Source: CAYFXE01 sp964347035
Lineage (GTDB): Bacteria; Acidobacteriota; Aminicenantia; Aminicenantales; Aminicenantaceae
Length of the DNA: 64,000 bases
Assembly: GCA_964347035.1 (NCBI GenBank)
Contig: CAYFXE010000012.1
Coordinates: forward strand, 6,134-70,133
Direction of reading: 5' to 3'
Part shown: positions 50,454-59,214 of the stretch, piece by piece
How the letters are laid out: every line of letters starts with the position of its first letter
Position numbering within the stretch: the first letter of the stretch is position 1
The notes under the pieces: model-generated
What the model was told of the DNA's origin: nothing
Seen by the model: the letters and a program-made list of their open reading frames with translations, nothing else
Database searches by the model: none
Translations under genes and position numbers: made by a program

Positions 50454-50664
50454 AGAAAACCTCCTCTTTATTATTGAACCTATAGTCTATCAAATGTATA
50501 AGAGAATAGCTAAATTTCTTATCTCAAAAATCCGACTAAGGACATTTACACCTTTTTAAATTCGGGTTTGTCTTGAGTCTTTTATAACACTAAGAAAAGT
50601 GCCAGAGGACTCATATGTCCATAATTTCAGTCAGGAAAATCAAGGAATGTTTGGAGGAAGAGGA

Positions 50665-51219
50665 TTACTCTTTTATATACGAAACAGGGCCATGAATCCA
50701 TGATCCGTTCATATTGATCAAATCATTCGTAAAATCATCTATCGTATCCATGGAGTACAGCCCAGCAGAGAGATTTTCGGGATTATAAGTGAAAATCACA
50801 GTTCCACCGTCTATCCCGTCGCGTCCTAATGAAACAACCAAAAAGTCATCGTCGCCGATTTCGTCTTCCGGAATATCATAGACAGAGGAAACGGCTGAAC
50901 CTGTATAAACCAGGAAAGGATTTCCCCACTCATCACCTATGGGACAGGATTTGATATATGCGGGGGCAATGACTTTGACGAATTCTCCGTTTTCTTCTAA
51001 TTCACCTGATTGAGTGCCAGCCGAAGGGGCATAACCGGTATCTGTCAAATAATGGGCGCACGCTGTCGCGATGGAGGCGATAGATGCCATCGTCTCTTTC
51101 TGTTTGGCCTTCTGGATGGCCGTATGGAGATTGGGAATAAGAAGAACAGTGAGAATTGCGAGGACGCCAATCACCATTAGCAGCTCTATGAGTGTGAAAC
51201 CTTTTTCTTTATGCATCAT
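50665..51219 (-). CDS. Type II/IV pseudopilin, GspG-like
   Basis: 184 residues with a class III signal: KEKGFTLIELLMVIGVLAIL, cut after Gly and methylated at Phe, with Glu at +5. The helix continues LLIPNLHTAIQKAKQKETMA. The C-terminal part has DEWGNPFLVY and SLGRDGIDGG, typical of the major pseudopilin calcium loop. It is likely exported to a type II secretion or pilus system whose other genes are not here. It is isolated. Confidence 0.85.
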   Translation of the reverse strand: MMHKEKGFTLIELLMVIGVLAILTVLLIPNLHTAIQKAKQKETMASIASIATACAHYLTDTGYAPSAGTQSGELEENGEFVKVIAPAYIKSCPIGDEWGNPFLVYTGSAVSSVYDIPEDEIGDDDFLVVSLGRDGIDGGTVIFTYNPENLSAGLYSMDTIDDFTNDLINMNGSWIHGPVSYIKE

Positions 51220-51319
51220 TTTGGAATTTTCCCGCCAAAACTCGCATTAATATCAATGTTCGAAATAATTTTAATTATATTATTATGACGAATCAATCAC
51301 CGTCAAAGATGATTGCAGA

Positions 51320-51334
51320 GGTGAAATTTTCACC
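51320..51334. promoter_or_regulatory. Palindrome GGTGAAA-T-TTTCACC
   Basis: Perfect 7-base arms in the 229-bp gap between the hydrolase and pseudopilin genes, followed by GATTTTATT. It may be an operator or a weak terminator. Confidence 0.3.
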
Positions 51335-51448
51335 GATTTTATTATCGCTAAGGATGGGGATTACTCATCCGATTTTTTACAGGAACTTATCTGAGTTGAG
51401 TCAAGCCCGAGGAATATGAGCCAACAAGGAGATGGTGAATAAGACAGT

Positions 51449-52246
51449 CTAGATACTCGGATTATCTAAATCACATCCAGTTAACACATGATTTAACCAC
51501 TTCGAGACATACCCGGCAATGTCCTGCCAACAAGGCTCTCCGATGACCCAGTGAGCATGATTTTCGAACTCCTTGTAGGTAGAAACGGCGTCATATTTCC
51601 TGGCAACTTTCCGGACGACAGATGCAGGAGTTATCCTATCTTCGGCTCCGGCAACAACGAGAACTGGACACGTCACCTTCGATTCATCCACTTTTGCCGC
51701 TTCTTTGGTATCAAACAACCAGAACCCGATTTCACTAGCTGCCCGGCCAGACTCATAAACAAATTTATCATAAATTTCTTTTCTTTGTTCTGCCGGAAGC
51801 AAATTGAATATGGAATAGACGGCCTCATCAAAAGTGATAAGCATCGGTTTTTTCCAAAATCCCCATTTTTTCAACACACTCCAGAAACTTTTAATGACCG
51901 AGGATTTTAGAGCCATGATGCCAGAGGGCGAGGCAGGTGTTAACAGTACAAGAGCTTCGGCTAATCTCCGACTGCCGAGTATTTGGGCCAGAAGACCGCC
52001 CATGGAATGTCCCATGATAATCGGTGACGCTTCGAGTTTACGAATTTCCTTCTCGAGGTCTTCAGCATAATCCAACAAGCTCGTTTTTCCCAACTGCGGA
52101 TGAGGGGAGTCATCAGGATCGACATCGTGATATCGTAAGTCGGGGATAACACAATGATATCCCTTTTCCTCGAAAAAATTCTTATAATGCTCCCAACACC
52201 ATTCACCACACCACATCCCATGGATCATCATTATAGTTTTACTCAC
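51449..52246 (-). CDS. Alpha/beta hydrolase
   Basis: 265 residues. The strand and oxyanion motif MMIHGMWCGEWCWEHYKNFF, the nucleophile elbow IIMGHSMGGLLAQIL, the Asp in VVAGAEDRITPA and the His in FENHAHWVIG make up the full catalytic triad. The C-terminal tail ends NHVLTGCDLDNPSI. Specificity (esterase, lipase, haloperoxidase-like) cannot be told. Confidence 0.87.
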   Translation of the reverse strand: MSKTIMMIHGMWCGEWCWEHYKNFFEEKGYHCVIPDLRYHDVDPDDSPHPQLGKTSLLDYAEDLEKEIRKLEASPIIMGHSMGGLLAQILGSRRLAEALVLLTPASPSGIMALKSSVIKSFWSVLKKWGFWKKPMLITFDEAVYSIFNLLPAEQRKEIYDKFVYESGRAASEIGFWLFDTKEAAKVDESKVTCPVLVVAGAEDRITPASVVRKVARKYDAVSTYKEFENHAHWVIGEPCWQDIAGYVSKWLNHVLTGCDLDNPSI

Positions 52247-52318
52247 AGTTTTTCTCCCATTAATCCATTCATCTTCTTTCCTGCCCCCTCAACCTCATGG
52301 ATCCCATTTGAGGGAATT

Positions 52319-52558
52319 TCAATTTATTATTTTTTGGGGTGGATCTAAAGCTTCAGCCCCATAGCATTTTTTTGTATAAGGATAAATGAGATCATCTTTC
52401 AACCTGATCACATGCAAGAGCTCATGGAATAAAATTGAGGCAACCGAACCACAGGTCTTCAAGAAAGCATCAGGGTACAGGTAAATCGTACTCCCTCCCT
52501 GAGGAGTGCCCCCACATTGTGTTATTCTGCGGAATTTTCCCCTCCTCTCTGTATAACT
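52319..52558 (-). pseudogene. Remnant of a zinc metallopeptidase domain (HELLH)
   Basis: An open frame of about 80 codons lies between stops, without a normal start. It reads CGGTPQGGSTIYLYPDAFLK, then TCGSVASILFHELLHVIRLK and KKCYGAEAL. The HExxH motif at 52412-52426, preceded by SVASIL and followed by CYGAEA, resembles small putative metallopeptidase domains found at the C termini of RHS or toxin-like proteins. The lack of an N terminus marks it as a decayed fragment. Confidence 0.5.
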
Positions 52559-52618
52559 TTATCAATCTAAACCATCTATCTATCTTATGAGGCGGATTAG
52601 CCTAGCAAAACATTCGGC

Positions 52619-53011
52619 TTAATTATCTATTCTTTTTGTCCCCCAAAAATTAGCATCACCCATCTCAGATGACAATTTGCCTGTCATCTCATCACCTTCA
52701 ACGGTGGCATACGCACTGACATCGATTATCTGGCCTCCGGCATCTAAACTTACAAAAAATGTTAATTCATTATGATCTAAGTCAATATTTTCCATAGTGC
52801 CACTGCCCATCTCAAAAATCAGCTCTCCTGTTATTTCATCAGCATCCATTGTAAAAACAAATTCCATTTGGATCCCCACGTCGGTGTTAATATCCCATGT
52901 TCCAATTAAAGCGCTGTATTCTGTTGACTGAGAAAAAAAAGCCTTCGCTGAAGCAAAGCTAACCAATAAAACCAAATAAAAAGCAAAGATAAACTTGAAA
53001 ACAGTCCTCAT
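52619..53011 (-). CDS. Secreted lipocalin-like small beta protein
   Basis: About 130 residues. It has a signal peptide (FKFIFAFYLVLLVSFASAKA), then strands ALIGTWDINTDVGIQMEFVF, ITGELIFEMGSGTMENIDL and MTGKLSSEMGDANFWGTKR. The repeating GxW...TG(E/K)L pattern is typical of lipocalin-like or fatty-acid-binding-like folds. A frame to 53119 overlaps an unrelated TPR-tail relic and is not the true start; AAAGGAGGGAAAAG supports the ATG near 53011. Role unknown. Confidence 0.6.
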   Translation of the reverse strand: MRTVFKFIFAFYLVLLVSFASAKAFFSQSTEYSALIGTWDINTDVGIQMEFVFTMDADEITGELIFEMGSGTMENIDLDHNELTFFVSLDAGGQIIDVSAYATVEGDEMTGKLSSEMGDANFWGTKRIDN

Positions 53012-53061
53012 CTTTTCCCTCCTTTTTGTAGAAATACGTCCCCATAACAAACTTAATTCTA

Positions 53062-53160
53062 TTTCTTCTACCCAGCCTCCTCTTTCTGGCATCAACTTCA
53101 TCAAAACCTGGATCAGCATCCTTCCACAGGTCGAGGAATCTCTGGTAGTGCTCTATAGAC
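53062..53160 (-). pseudogene. Orphan TPR-receptor tail A
   Basis: The frame reads SIEHYQRFLDLWKDADPGF followed by DEVDARKRRLG, nearly the same as the C terminus of the kinase-TPR receptor at 59.2 kb. It directly abuts the stop of the amidohydrolase gene and has no start of its own. Confidence 0.8.
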
Positions 53161-54567
53161 TTAGAACTCTTTATCCAATTTCTCTTCGAGTTTGAAAAAG
53201 TGGATGGCATTCTCACGGAAAAGCTTCAGCGCAACATCTCGGGCAACATCTTCGGTCATCGACCCTCTTTCCACTCTAGCAGCAAGAACCTGAGCAACAA
53301 TATCTTTGCCAAATTCAAGCGAGCCCATTGATTCCTCTATAAAACCGCAGTCACCACCCCAGAAAAACTTGTTGTATGGTACACAGTCAAGCATTTCATC
53401 GAGGGCTCTTACAGCCGCTTCTCGCGAAATCTGCGGCAGCCACACAAGATCGAGATAGACATTCGGAAACATTTTGCCTAGAGCAATGAATTCACCTGTC
53501 CATGGATACGCGCCATGAAACAGTACAAACCTAGCCTTAGGATAACTGAGGAAGAGATTGTTCAACTTGGTCGGTCTGCTGTTTTCGAGAGTATTGGCGT
53601 TCCCCGCAAGATATCCTGTATGAACCTGAATGGGAAGATCAACCTCGATGGATTTTTTTATGAACCAATGGAACATAAAATTCTGGAGGGCTTTTTTCTC
53701 TGCATTAGATAACGTTTTCGACGATCGTTTGAAAAGTTCTTTCGCCTTTTCATAAGGAACATCCTGGAAATCAATGGTCCGTGAATAGGCAAGCGTATTT
53801 TTTAAGCTCACTGCTTTGTATTTAAGAAATTTCTTCATGATATGGTCGGCAAAAGCAAGGTAGTCATCTAAGCTTTTTATAGCGAAGCCCTCCTTTTTAG
53901 CCAGCTCAAATGGGTCTTTGAGAACAGAATCTTTGTAGAGGTCCATCTCTGAGCGTTCCGAGATCAAAAAGACGATGGAGTTTATATTGAAGACGAGGGC
54001 AAAATAACGGGTGTCGATATCAACATTAAAATTATCCCAGTACTGGTCTAAAAACATTATGTCGAACCCGGTTCTCTCGACAGCTTTTTTATACCAGTCT
54101 TCACGATCGTTGTAATTTTCTGCGATTTCCTCAGAAAGAGAGGCAATCCTCTGTTTCGTGAAGTAGGACTCATCTAAACCGTACAGAATACGGAAGCCGG
54201 TCAGAAAATGGCTGTAATAACTGGTGGTGCGGGAAAAGTCAAGATACCGACCATACATATCCCACAACTCATCGAGGCTGCTCTGATTCAGGACATCTGG
54301 TTTGAATTCTGGAGCTCCAGCAGAGACAAGATCTGCTTGAAGATAAGAGTTAGCAAGAATCGTATAAAAGGTGTAATTTTGTCCCACATAATCAGCTGGC
54401 TCGCGCTGGTGCTCATGCGTGTTAATCACTTTAATGGTGTCAATATATGCCTTGAGCCGATCATAAGTTGTTGTGCTAGTCTCTTTACAATTACTTACAG
54501 AGCAGATGAAAATTGTGATTAAAATAGAAATAAAAACATATCTTATATGACCTTTTGGATGAAACAT
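53161..54567 (-). CDS. Exported amidohydrolase-family protein
   Basis: 468 residues. It begins with a hydrophobic signal with a lipobox-like end (FISILITIFICSVSNC), so it is probably a lipoprotein. The metal-dependent TIM-barrel pattern shows HxH in VINTHEHQREP, IQVHTGYLAGNANT, ARFVLFHGAYPWTGEF and FFWGGDCGFIEES with an Asp. These fit amidohydrolase-2 (uronate isomerase-like or decarboxylase-like) proteins. Substrate is unknown. A 94-bp internal piece is repeated in inverted orientation at 54736-54829. Confidence 0.75.
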   Translation of the reverse strand: MFHPKGHIRYVFISILITIFICSVSNCKETSTTTYDRLKAYIDTIKVINTHEHQREPADYVGQNYTFYTILANSYLQADLVSAGAPEFKPDVLNQSSLDELWDMYGRYLDFSRTTSYYSHFLTGFRILYGLDESYFTKQRIASLSEEIAENYNDREDWYKKAVERTGFDIMFLDQYWDNFNVDIDTRYFALVFNINSIVFLISERSEMDLYKDSVLKDPFELAKKEGFAIKSLDDYLAFADHIMKKFLKYKAVSLKNTLAYSRTIDFQDVPYEKAKELFKRSSKTLSNAEKKALQNFMFHWFIKKSIEVDLPIQVHTGYLAGNANTLENSRPTKLNNLFLSYPKARFVLFHGAYPWTGEFIALGKMFPNVYLDLVWLPQISREAAVRALDEMLDCVPYNKFFWGGDCGFIEESMGSLEFGKDIVAQVLAARVERGSMTEDVARDVALKLFRENAIHFFKLEEKLDKEF

Positions 54568-54609
54568 TACACCACCTTTCCTAATTCGAATTTTCTATTT
54601 TTGAGAAAG

Positions 54610-54735
54610 CTATAAATCAGCCAGCCTCTTTCTGGCATCATCGACCTCGGGCCGGCCAGGGTCAGCATCCTTCCAGAGGACGTGGAATTTCTCGTAGTGC
54701 TCTATGGCTTTGGCTTTTTTGCCCTGCTGTTCGTG
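54610..54735 (-). pseudogene. Orphan TPR-receptor tail B
   Basis: The frame reads HEQQGKKAKAIEHYEKF, then VLWKDADPGRPEVDDARKRL, like the last 40 residues of the kinase-TPR receptor. It stops at 54610 and breaks off at 54735, where an inverted amidohydrolase fragment begins. The ORF continuing to 54870 is a chance join. Confidence 0.78.
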
Positions 54736-54829
54736 GATCTTGTGTGGCTGCTGCAGATTTCGCGAGAAGCTGCTGTTAGAGCCCTCGATGAAATGCTTGA
54801 ATGTGTACCATCCAACAAGTTTTTCTGGG
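54736..54829 (+). repeat. Inverted 94-bp fragment of the amidohydrolase gene
   Basis: Plus-strand sequence encoding ISREAAVRALDEMLECVPSN matches the amidohydrolase coding strand at 53358-53451 over 94 bp with 5 differences. The gene is on the minus strand, so this copy is inverted. It is a relic of a second copy. Confidence 0.85.
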
Positions 54830-54866
54830 AAATACAAGTTAATAACAACCACTACAGGAATAAATC

Positions 54867-56102
54867 TCATTCATATCTCAGAGCCTCGATTGGGTCCAGC
54901 TTTGATGCCGTATAAGCTGGGTAAATCCCAAATATTAGCCCCACTGATACTGCAATGCCAAAAGAAATAATGATGGAAACTCCAGAGATTAAGGTCCTCC
55001 AATGGGCATAGAGGCTCACTACTTTAGAAATACCATATCCTGCTCCTATTCCTATGCCGCCTCCAACAAGGCTGATAAAGACAGCTTCAGCCACAAATTG
55101 GAACATAATATCTTTTTGCCTAGCTCCAACTGCTCTTCTTATACCTATCTCCCTTGTCCTCTCCAGAACAGAAGCCAGCATAATATTCATGATGCCTATA
55201 CCACCCACTAGCAGCGAAATGCCAGCGATACAACCCATTGCAATGTTGAAGATCCGTTGGGTTTCCTGAGTTTGGTGAAGGAGTTCCTCAGGAACTATGA
55301 TTTTATAATCTTTTGTATTTCGGTGAAGACGATAAAGAAGTCGATCTATATAAACAGCCGCATCTCTGATATATCCCGGATCTTCCATTGTCACAGCGAT
55401 TTCACTAAGCTGGGATTTGTATTTCTCGAGTTCGAATTTCTTCAGGGCTGTATTGATAGGAATGTAAATATCATTTGAGATACTCTCTATCTCAATTCCC
55501 TCTATCTCCCCCTTGGCTTTTCCTTTCTTAAGGATAGTACCGATAACTTCAAACCACAGATTATTGATTTTTATCCTATTACCGATGGGATTTCGAAATG
55601 CAAAAAGGTCTCTCTTTGCTTTATGGCCGATTACACAAACATTCGCATGCTGAGCATTATCATATTCGTCAAAAAAACGCCCCTTATCAACTAATAAGTT
55701 GAGAGTCAAAGGGTACCGTGGATCGGTCCCTATAACACGGGCGTCACTCTTTCCATCACTAGAGCGTATAAAATGAGGCTTGATCAACTTTTGAGGAGAA
55801 AGATATTTTATATAAGGAACTCCTTCTTGCAGGGAGATGAAATCTTTTAAAGAAAGACCGGGGGATTTTTCTCTAATTGTTTTCAACCTGTCTTCCTCAT
55901 ATTCAATATTTTGAATGATGATGTTCTTGGCTCCCATGAGATTAATAATTTCAAGTGCTTCCTTTTTAGCTCCTTCGCCAATTGAAAGCATAGAAATCAC
56001 TGCACCAACGCCAAAGATAATTCCAAGCATGGTCAAAAAAGTGCGGAGTCTGTGGGATGCCAATCCTGCAAATCCGATATTAATAATTTCAGAAATATTC
56101 AT
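54867..56102 (-). CDS. MacB-like ABC transporter permease
   Basis: 411 residues from MNISEIINIGFAGL (the longer frame to 56207 overlaps the adaptor gene). The first helix is LRTFLTMLGIIFGVGAVISM and a long periplasmic MacB-type domain follows. Three C-terminal helices include MGCIAGISLLVGGIGIMNIM and VSIIISFGIAVSVGLIFGIY, and it ends KLDPIEALRYE, a MacB hallmark. It exports peptides, lipids or small molecules in complex with the HlyD-type adaptor encoded 35 bp upstream. No ATP-binding subunit gene is adjacent. Confidence 0.88.
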   Translation of the reverse strand: MNISEIINIGFAGLASHRLRTFLTMLGIIFGVGAVISMLSIGEGAKKEALEIINLMGAKNIIIQNIEYEEDRLKTIREKSPGLSLKDFISLQEGVPYIKYLSPQKLIKPHFIRSSDGKSDARVIGTDPRYPLTLNLLVDKGRFFDEYDNAQHANVCVIGHKAKRDLFAFRNPIGNRIKINNLWFEVIGTILKKGKAKGEIEGIEIESISNDIYIPINTALKKFELEKYKSQLSEIAVTMEDPGYIRDAAVYIDRLLYRLHRNTKDYKIIVPEELLHQTQETQRIFNIAMGCIAGISLLVGGIGIMNIMLASVLERTREIGIRRAVGARQKDIMFQFVAEAVFISLVGGGIGIGAGYGISKVVSLYAHWRTLISGVSIIISFGIAVSVGLIFGIYPAYTASKLDPIEALRYE

Positions 56103-56136
56103 AGAGTTTATTTTACCCGAGTTAACAGAAATCCCA

Positions 56137-57405
56137 TCATTTAGAGGAGGTCTCTTTTGTCGCGGCTTTCTTAGGTGCAGAGATTTCCTCCGCTTCTGGT
56201 CCTGCAAAGGGATCTCTCAATGCAATCTTATCTCCAGGAGAGAGCCCCTGAGCAACAATTATATGAGTGGTGTTCCTTTCCCCCAAGACTACTTCTCTCT
56301 TCTTGGGAGATCGACTTCCCATCAAATAGACAACCGTCTTCCCCTCTCTTTCAAAAACTGACTCGATCGGTACCGAAACAACATCAGGAATTTTCTTGAT
56401 GATAATGTCCACCATACATGTCATACCTGGCCTCATTCGAGGGTCCATTTCATTTAGGGAGACCACGGTATCAAATGTCTTGATTTTCGCATCCCAATCT
56501 TTTTTTGTAGCCATGGAAGAGACTCTATCCACTTTCCCAGTGAATTCCTTTTCTGGAAAGGCATCTATCCTGATTAAGGCTTCCTGTCCAGCCTTGACAT
56601 TGGATACATCCACTTCATTCAGGTACATTTTAATCTCCATGGCGGAAAGATCTGGAATTTCGAGAATCGGATATCCAGGCCAAACTTGATCTCCTTCCTG
56701 AACTTTGCTCATCCCCATTCCTTTCCATATTTCCTTTAACACCACCAAACCGTCTTTCGGAGCTATAAGGGTCATGTCTTCTAAGCTCTTTTCGGCCATT
56801 TTATAGTCTGCCTCCGCCTTGATCTTCTTCTCATACAGGACATTTAACTCTGCTTTGTTAGACTTGCTTTGGGATTCCATTTTCTTCAGAGTTTCTTGGT
56901 ATTTCTTTTCTGCCTGTTCATAGCGAAGTTTAATTTTCTCCTGCTCAACTTCAGAAAGTAAAATTGTTTTTTTCAACTCCAGCTTTGCCTCTTCATACTG
57001 GAGCTGAGTATTATCCAATTCCATTTGGTTGTTTCTATTCTGGCTTTCTATGTCGGATAACTTCTTTTCAATTTCATTTTTAGCAATTTTCAGATCAGAT
57101 AGGCTTTTCAGCATTTCCTGCTGCTTTTCTACCTTATCGAACTGGACGACGATATCGCCTTTTTTAACGTTGCTACCGTCTTTTATAAGCTTGTTTATCT
57201 GAAGTCTTCCTCTAACCCGGGGTGCAGATACACTCACCGAATGAATTGCAGCCACTTCTCCGGATTCAATTAATCTGATAACAAATTCTCCATAATCGAC
57301 TTCAGAGGAAGCAACCGCAGATTTTGAGCCTCTTTGAACCGAAATAAAAACTAAGGCGATAATAAGAATAAGAATCGGTATTCCAAGGATGAGTTTCTTC
57401 TTCAT
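56137..57405 (-). CDS. HlyD/MacA-type periplasmic adaptor
   Basis: 422 residues. One N-terminal helix (LILGIPILILIIALVFISVQ), a lipoyl half (SVSAPRVRGRLQINKLIKDG), a long coiled coil of about 110 residues (KNEIEKKLSDIESQNRNNQM and KIKLRYEQAEKKYQETLKK), then the second lipoyl half (MTLIAPKDGLVVLKEIWKGM) and the beta-barrel domain. The C terminus is Lys/Ala/Thr-rich. It bridges the MacB-like permease to the outer membrane. Confidence 0.9.
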   Translation of the reverse strand: MKKKLILGIPILILIIALVFISVQRGSKSAVASSEVDYGEFVIRLIESGEVAAIHSVSVSAPRVRGRLQINKLIKDGSNVKKGDIVVQFDKVEKQQEMLKSLSDLKIAKNEIEKKLSDIESQNRNNQMELDNTQLQYEEAKLELKKTILLSEVEQEKIKLRYEQAEKKYQETLKKMESQSKSNKAELNVLYEKKIKAEADYKMAEKSLEDMTLIAPKDGLVVLKEIWKGMGMSKVQEGDQVWPGYPILEIPDLSAMEIKMYLNEVDVSNVKAGQEALIRIDAFPEKEFTGKVDRVSSMATKKDWDAKIKTFDTVVSLNEMDPRMRPGMTCMVDIIIKKIPDVVSVPIESVFEREGKTVVYLMGSRSPKKREVVLGERNTTHIIVAQGLSPGDKIALRDPFAGPEAEEISAPKKAATKETSSK

Positions 57406-57584
57406 GGTTACTTCCCCAAATCTAGAAACATAATATCATAGAAAAGAGTTTCATTTCTGGCTCAAAAAAAACAAACATAGTATTTGATTCCATCTTTTAT
57501 GCTTAATTTTTGCCCTGTTACTTACATTTTTTTATACCATAATGGAAAATTAGGGTCAAAAAAAGAGATAAAAATAAAACTAAG

Positions 57585-57698
57585 CTAATTATTGAGTATT
57601 ATCAATGTCACATCTTTGCTCAGAATAGGTGCTTCCTCCGATATAGACATACTAACATTTAGAGTATAATCACCAGGCGAAATGCCTGCCATGTGCAT
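57585..57698 (-). pseudogene. Fragment of an unknown beta-rich protein C terminus
   Basis: The 37-codon frame MHMAGISPGDYTLNVSMSIS continues ILSKDVTLIILNN and stops. It looks like the final strands of an Ig-like or GWxTD-type secreted protein. It overlaps, out of frame, the last 10 codons of the truncated lipoprotein next to it, so a deletion or insertion joined two genes near 57690. Confidence 0.5.
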
Positions 57699-58054
57699 CG
57701 CACACTTACCATATTCCCTTCAGCAATCATCTCTTCTATATTGTGTTGCATACCTCCAAATGTATCAAAGGCCCATGTGATGTGTCCTTTCGCTGCTTCA
57801 ATGCCATGCACCTTAGAAGTTGCTGAGTGGGCTATACAATCAGGAGCATAAATTTCATCCACCAAAGCAAATATAGAATCAACATCACCCTTATCAAATT
57901 CCACAAGATAACGCTCTACAATAGCCTTATTCTGCTCCTCAATCTCTGCCTGGGCTCTGAACTCTTCAAGCTCTGCCATCGCTTCCTTGTCCTGACAGCC
58001 GACCATAAAGCATAAAATCAGAGCCAAGGGTAGAATCATACTAAGTTTTTTCAT
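57659..58054 (-). CDS. NTF2/SnoaL-like lipoprotein, C-terminally truncated
   Basis: 131 residues with a lipoprotein signal (LSMILPLALILCFMVGCQ). The body has the SnoaL-type pattern KAIVERYLVEFDKGDVDSIF, YAPDCIAHSATSKVHGIEAA and HNIEEMIAEGNMVSVRCTW. The family normally continues for 25-30 residues with a closing strand set, but here the frame runs into a foreign sequence and stops (QAFRLVIIL). It is probably non-functional. Confidence 0.72.
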   Translation of the reverse strand: MKKLSMILPLALILCFMVGCQDKEAMAELEEFRAQAEIEEQNKAIVERYLVEFDKGDVDSIFALVDEIYAPDCIAHSATSKVHGIEAAKGHITWAFDTFGGMQHNIEEMIAEGNMVSVRCTWQAFRLVIIL

Positions 58055-58097
58055 CCTTTTCTCCGAACTAGTTGAGTAGCTTTGATGTTTTAATCAA

Positions 58098-58601
58098 TCA
58101 CTCAGGTATTGGCAGGTCTGAATTAAAAATGTCAATGGCGATGAGCCATGAGCCGTCCTGCTGTTTTTTCAGTATCTCAATGAACTTCCCGATGTCTTGG
58201 ATTGGTTCAGGTGCTCCTTCAAGTGTAAATGTCATAGAATACGTTCCTCGGACAAAGGCGAGGTCATCTCGTCCGTCAATGTCCTCAAGTGTCATGTTGA
58301 ATGCAGTAGCGGGCGGGAACGCTTCACTGAATGCCTTTAATGCTTCTCTTCCCTGAACCATGGGCGCATTTGGAGGCATCATGATTGCATCCTCAGTATA
58401 GTATTCTATGGTTGCTACATAACCACCTGTCATTACAGCTTGCACATAATCATCGTGTGCTGTTCTGATAGAAGCCACATATTCATCAGATAAGCCTACC
58501 ACTTCAACTCCGATTTCCTCAGCCACCTCTTCACCCTTCTGGCAGCCAAAAGCAAAACAAAGCAGAATGGCCAAAGGAATAATCAATAGTAGTTTTTTCA
58601 T
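58098..58601 (-). CDS. NTF2-like (DUF4440/SnoaL-type) lipoprotein
   Basis: 167 residues with signal LLLIIPLAILLCFAFGCQKG. The body matches YybH/DUF4440-type proteins: RTAHDDYVQAVMTGGYVATI, YYTEDAIMMPPNAPMVQGRE, ALKAFSEAFP and FVRGTYSMTFTLEG. It probably binds a small ligand at the cell surface; no catalytic set is clear. It belongs to a run of three similar lipoproteins. Confidence 0.8.
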   Translation of the reverse strand: MKKLLLIIPLAILLCFAFGCQKGEEVAEEIGVEVVGLSDEYVASIRTAHDDYVQAVMTGGYVATIEYYTEDAIMMPPNAPMVQGREALKAFSEAFPPATAFNMTLEDIDGRDDLAFVRGTYSMTFTLEGAPEPIQDIGKFIEILKKQQDGSWLIAIDIFNSDLPIPE

Positions 58602-58636
58602 ATTATTCTCCCATCTGAAATCTGGTTCCTGATTAG

Positions 58637-59176
58637 TTATTTTTTCTCTTCTGGTGGTTCTGGAGGCTGTGGGGGAGTGAGAGTGAAACCTAACTGCATC
58701 ATCATCTCCAGGACATTGTAAACAACGAGTTCCTTTACGATCTTTCCGTTTTCGACGTAGTCGATTCCGATTCCGTGAAACCGAACCTGTTTACCTGTCG
58801 GAGGCAATTCACCTTCGGGCAGAACCAAAGGTCCCGTGTTGGTTCCCGTAACCGTAAAGGTGGCTGCGATTTTATTGCCCTTTGTAATGATCTCATCGAA
58901 TGTCATATTCATATCGGGAAACGCTGTGCGAGCAAATTTGACCCAATTTTTAATGCCCTCATGACCGACAATATCTTCAGGAAAAGTGCTGGTTTGAGCC
59001 ACAATCTCGGGAGCAAAGATATCCTCAATTGAATCCAAGTTTCCTTCATTCCAAACTTTCAACGCAGTATCCAAAAGGGCCTTCGCTTCTTCCTCGGTGA
59101 TTCCCTCTTCACCCCTCTCGCAGCTAAAACTAAAACAAAGCAGAATGATCAAAGGAATAATTGCGAGTTTTTTCAT
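58637..59176 (-). CDS. SnoaL-like polyketide-cyclase-family lipoprotein
   Basis: 179 residues with signal LAIIPLIILLCFSFSCERGE. The SnoaL pattern is complete: ALKVWNEGNLDSIEDIFAPE, IVGHEGIKNWVKFARTAFPD, FDEIITKGNKIAATFTVTGT and FHGIGIDYVENGKIVKELV. It ends in a Pro-rich tail (TPPQPPEPPEEKK). The signal sequence closely resembles those of its two downstream neighbours, suggesting tandem duplication and divergence. Confidence 0.82.
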   Translation of the reverse strand: MKKLAIIPLIILLCFSFSCERGEEGITEEEAKALLDTALKVWNEGNLDSIEDIFAPEIVAQTSTFPEDIVGHEGIKNWVKFARTAFPDMNMTFDEIITKGNKIAATFTVTGTNTGPLVLPEGELPPTGKQVRFHGIGIDYVENGKIVKELVVYNVLEMMMQLGFTLTPPQPPEPPEEKK

Positions 59177-59214
59177 TTGTCCCTCCTTTTTATATTAAAA
59201 TCGGCGATTAAAGC

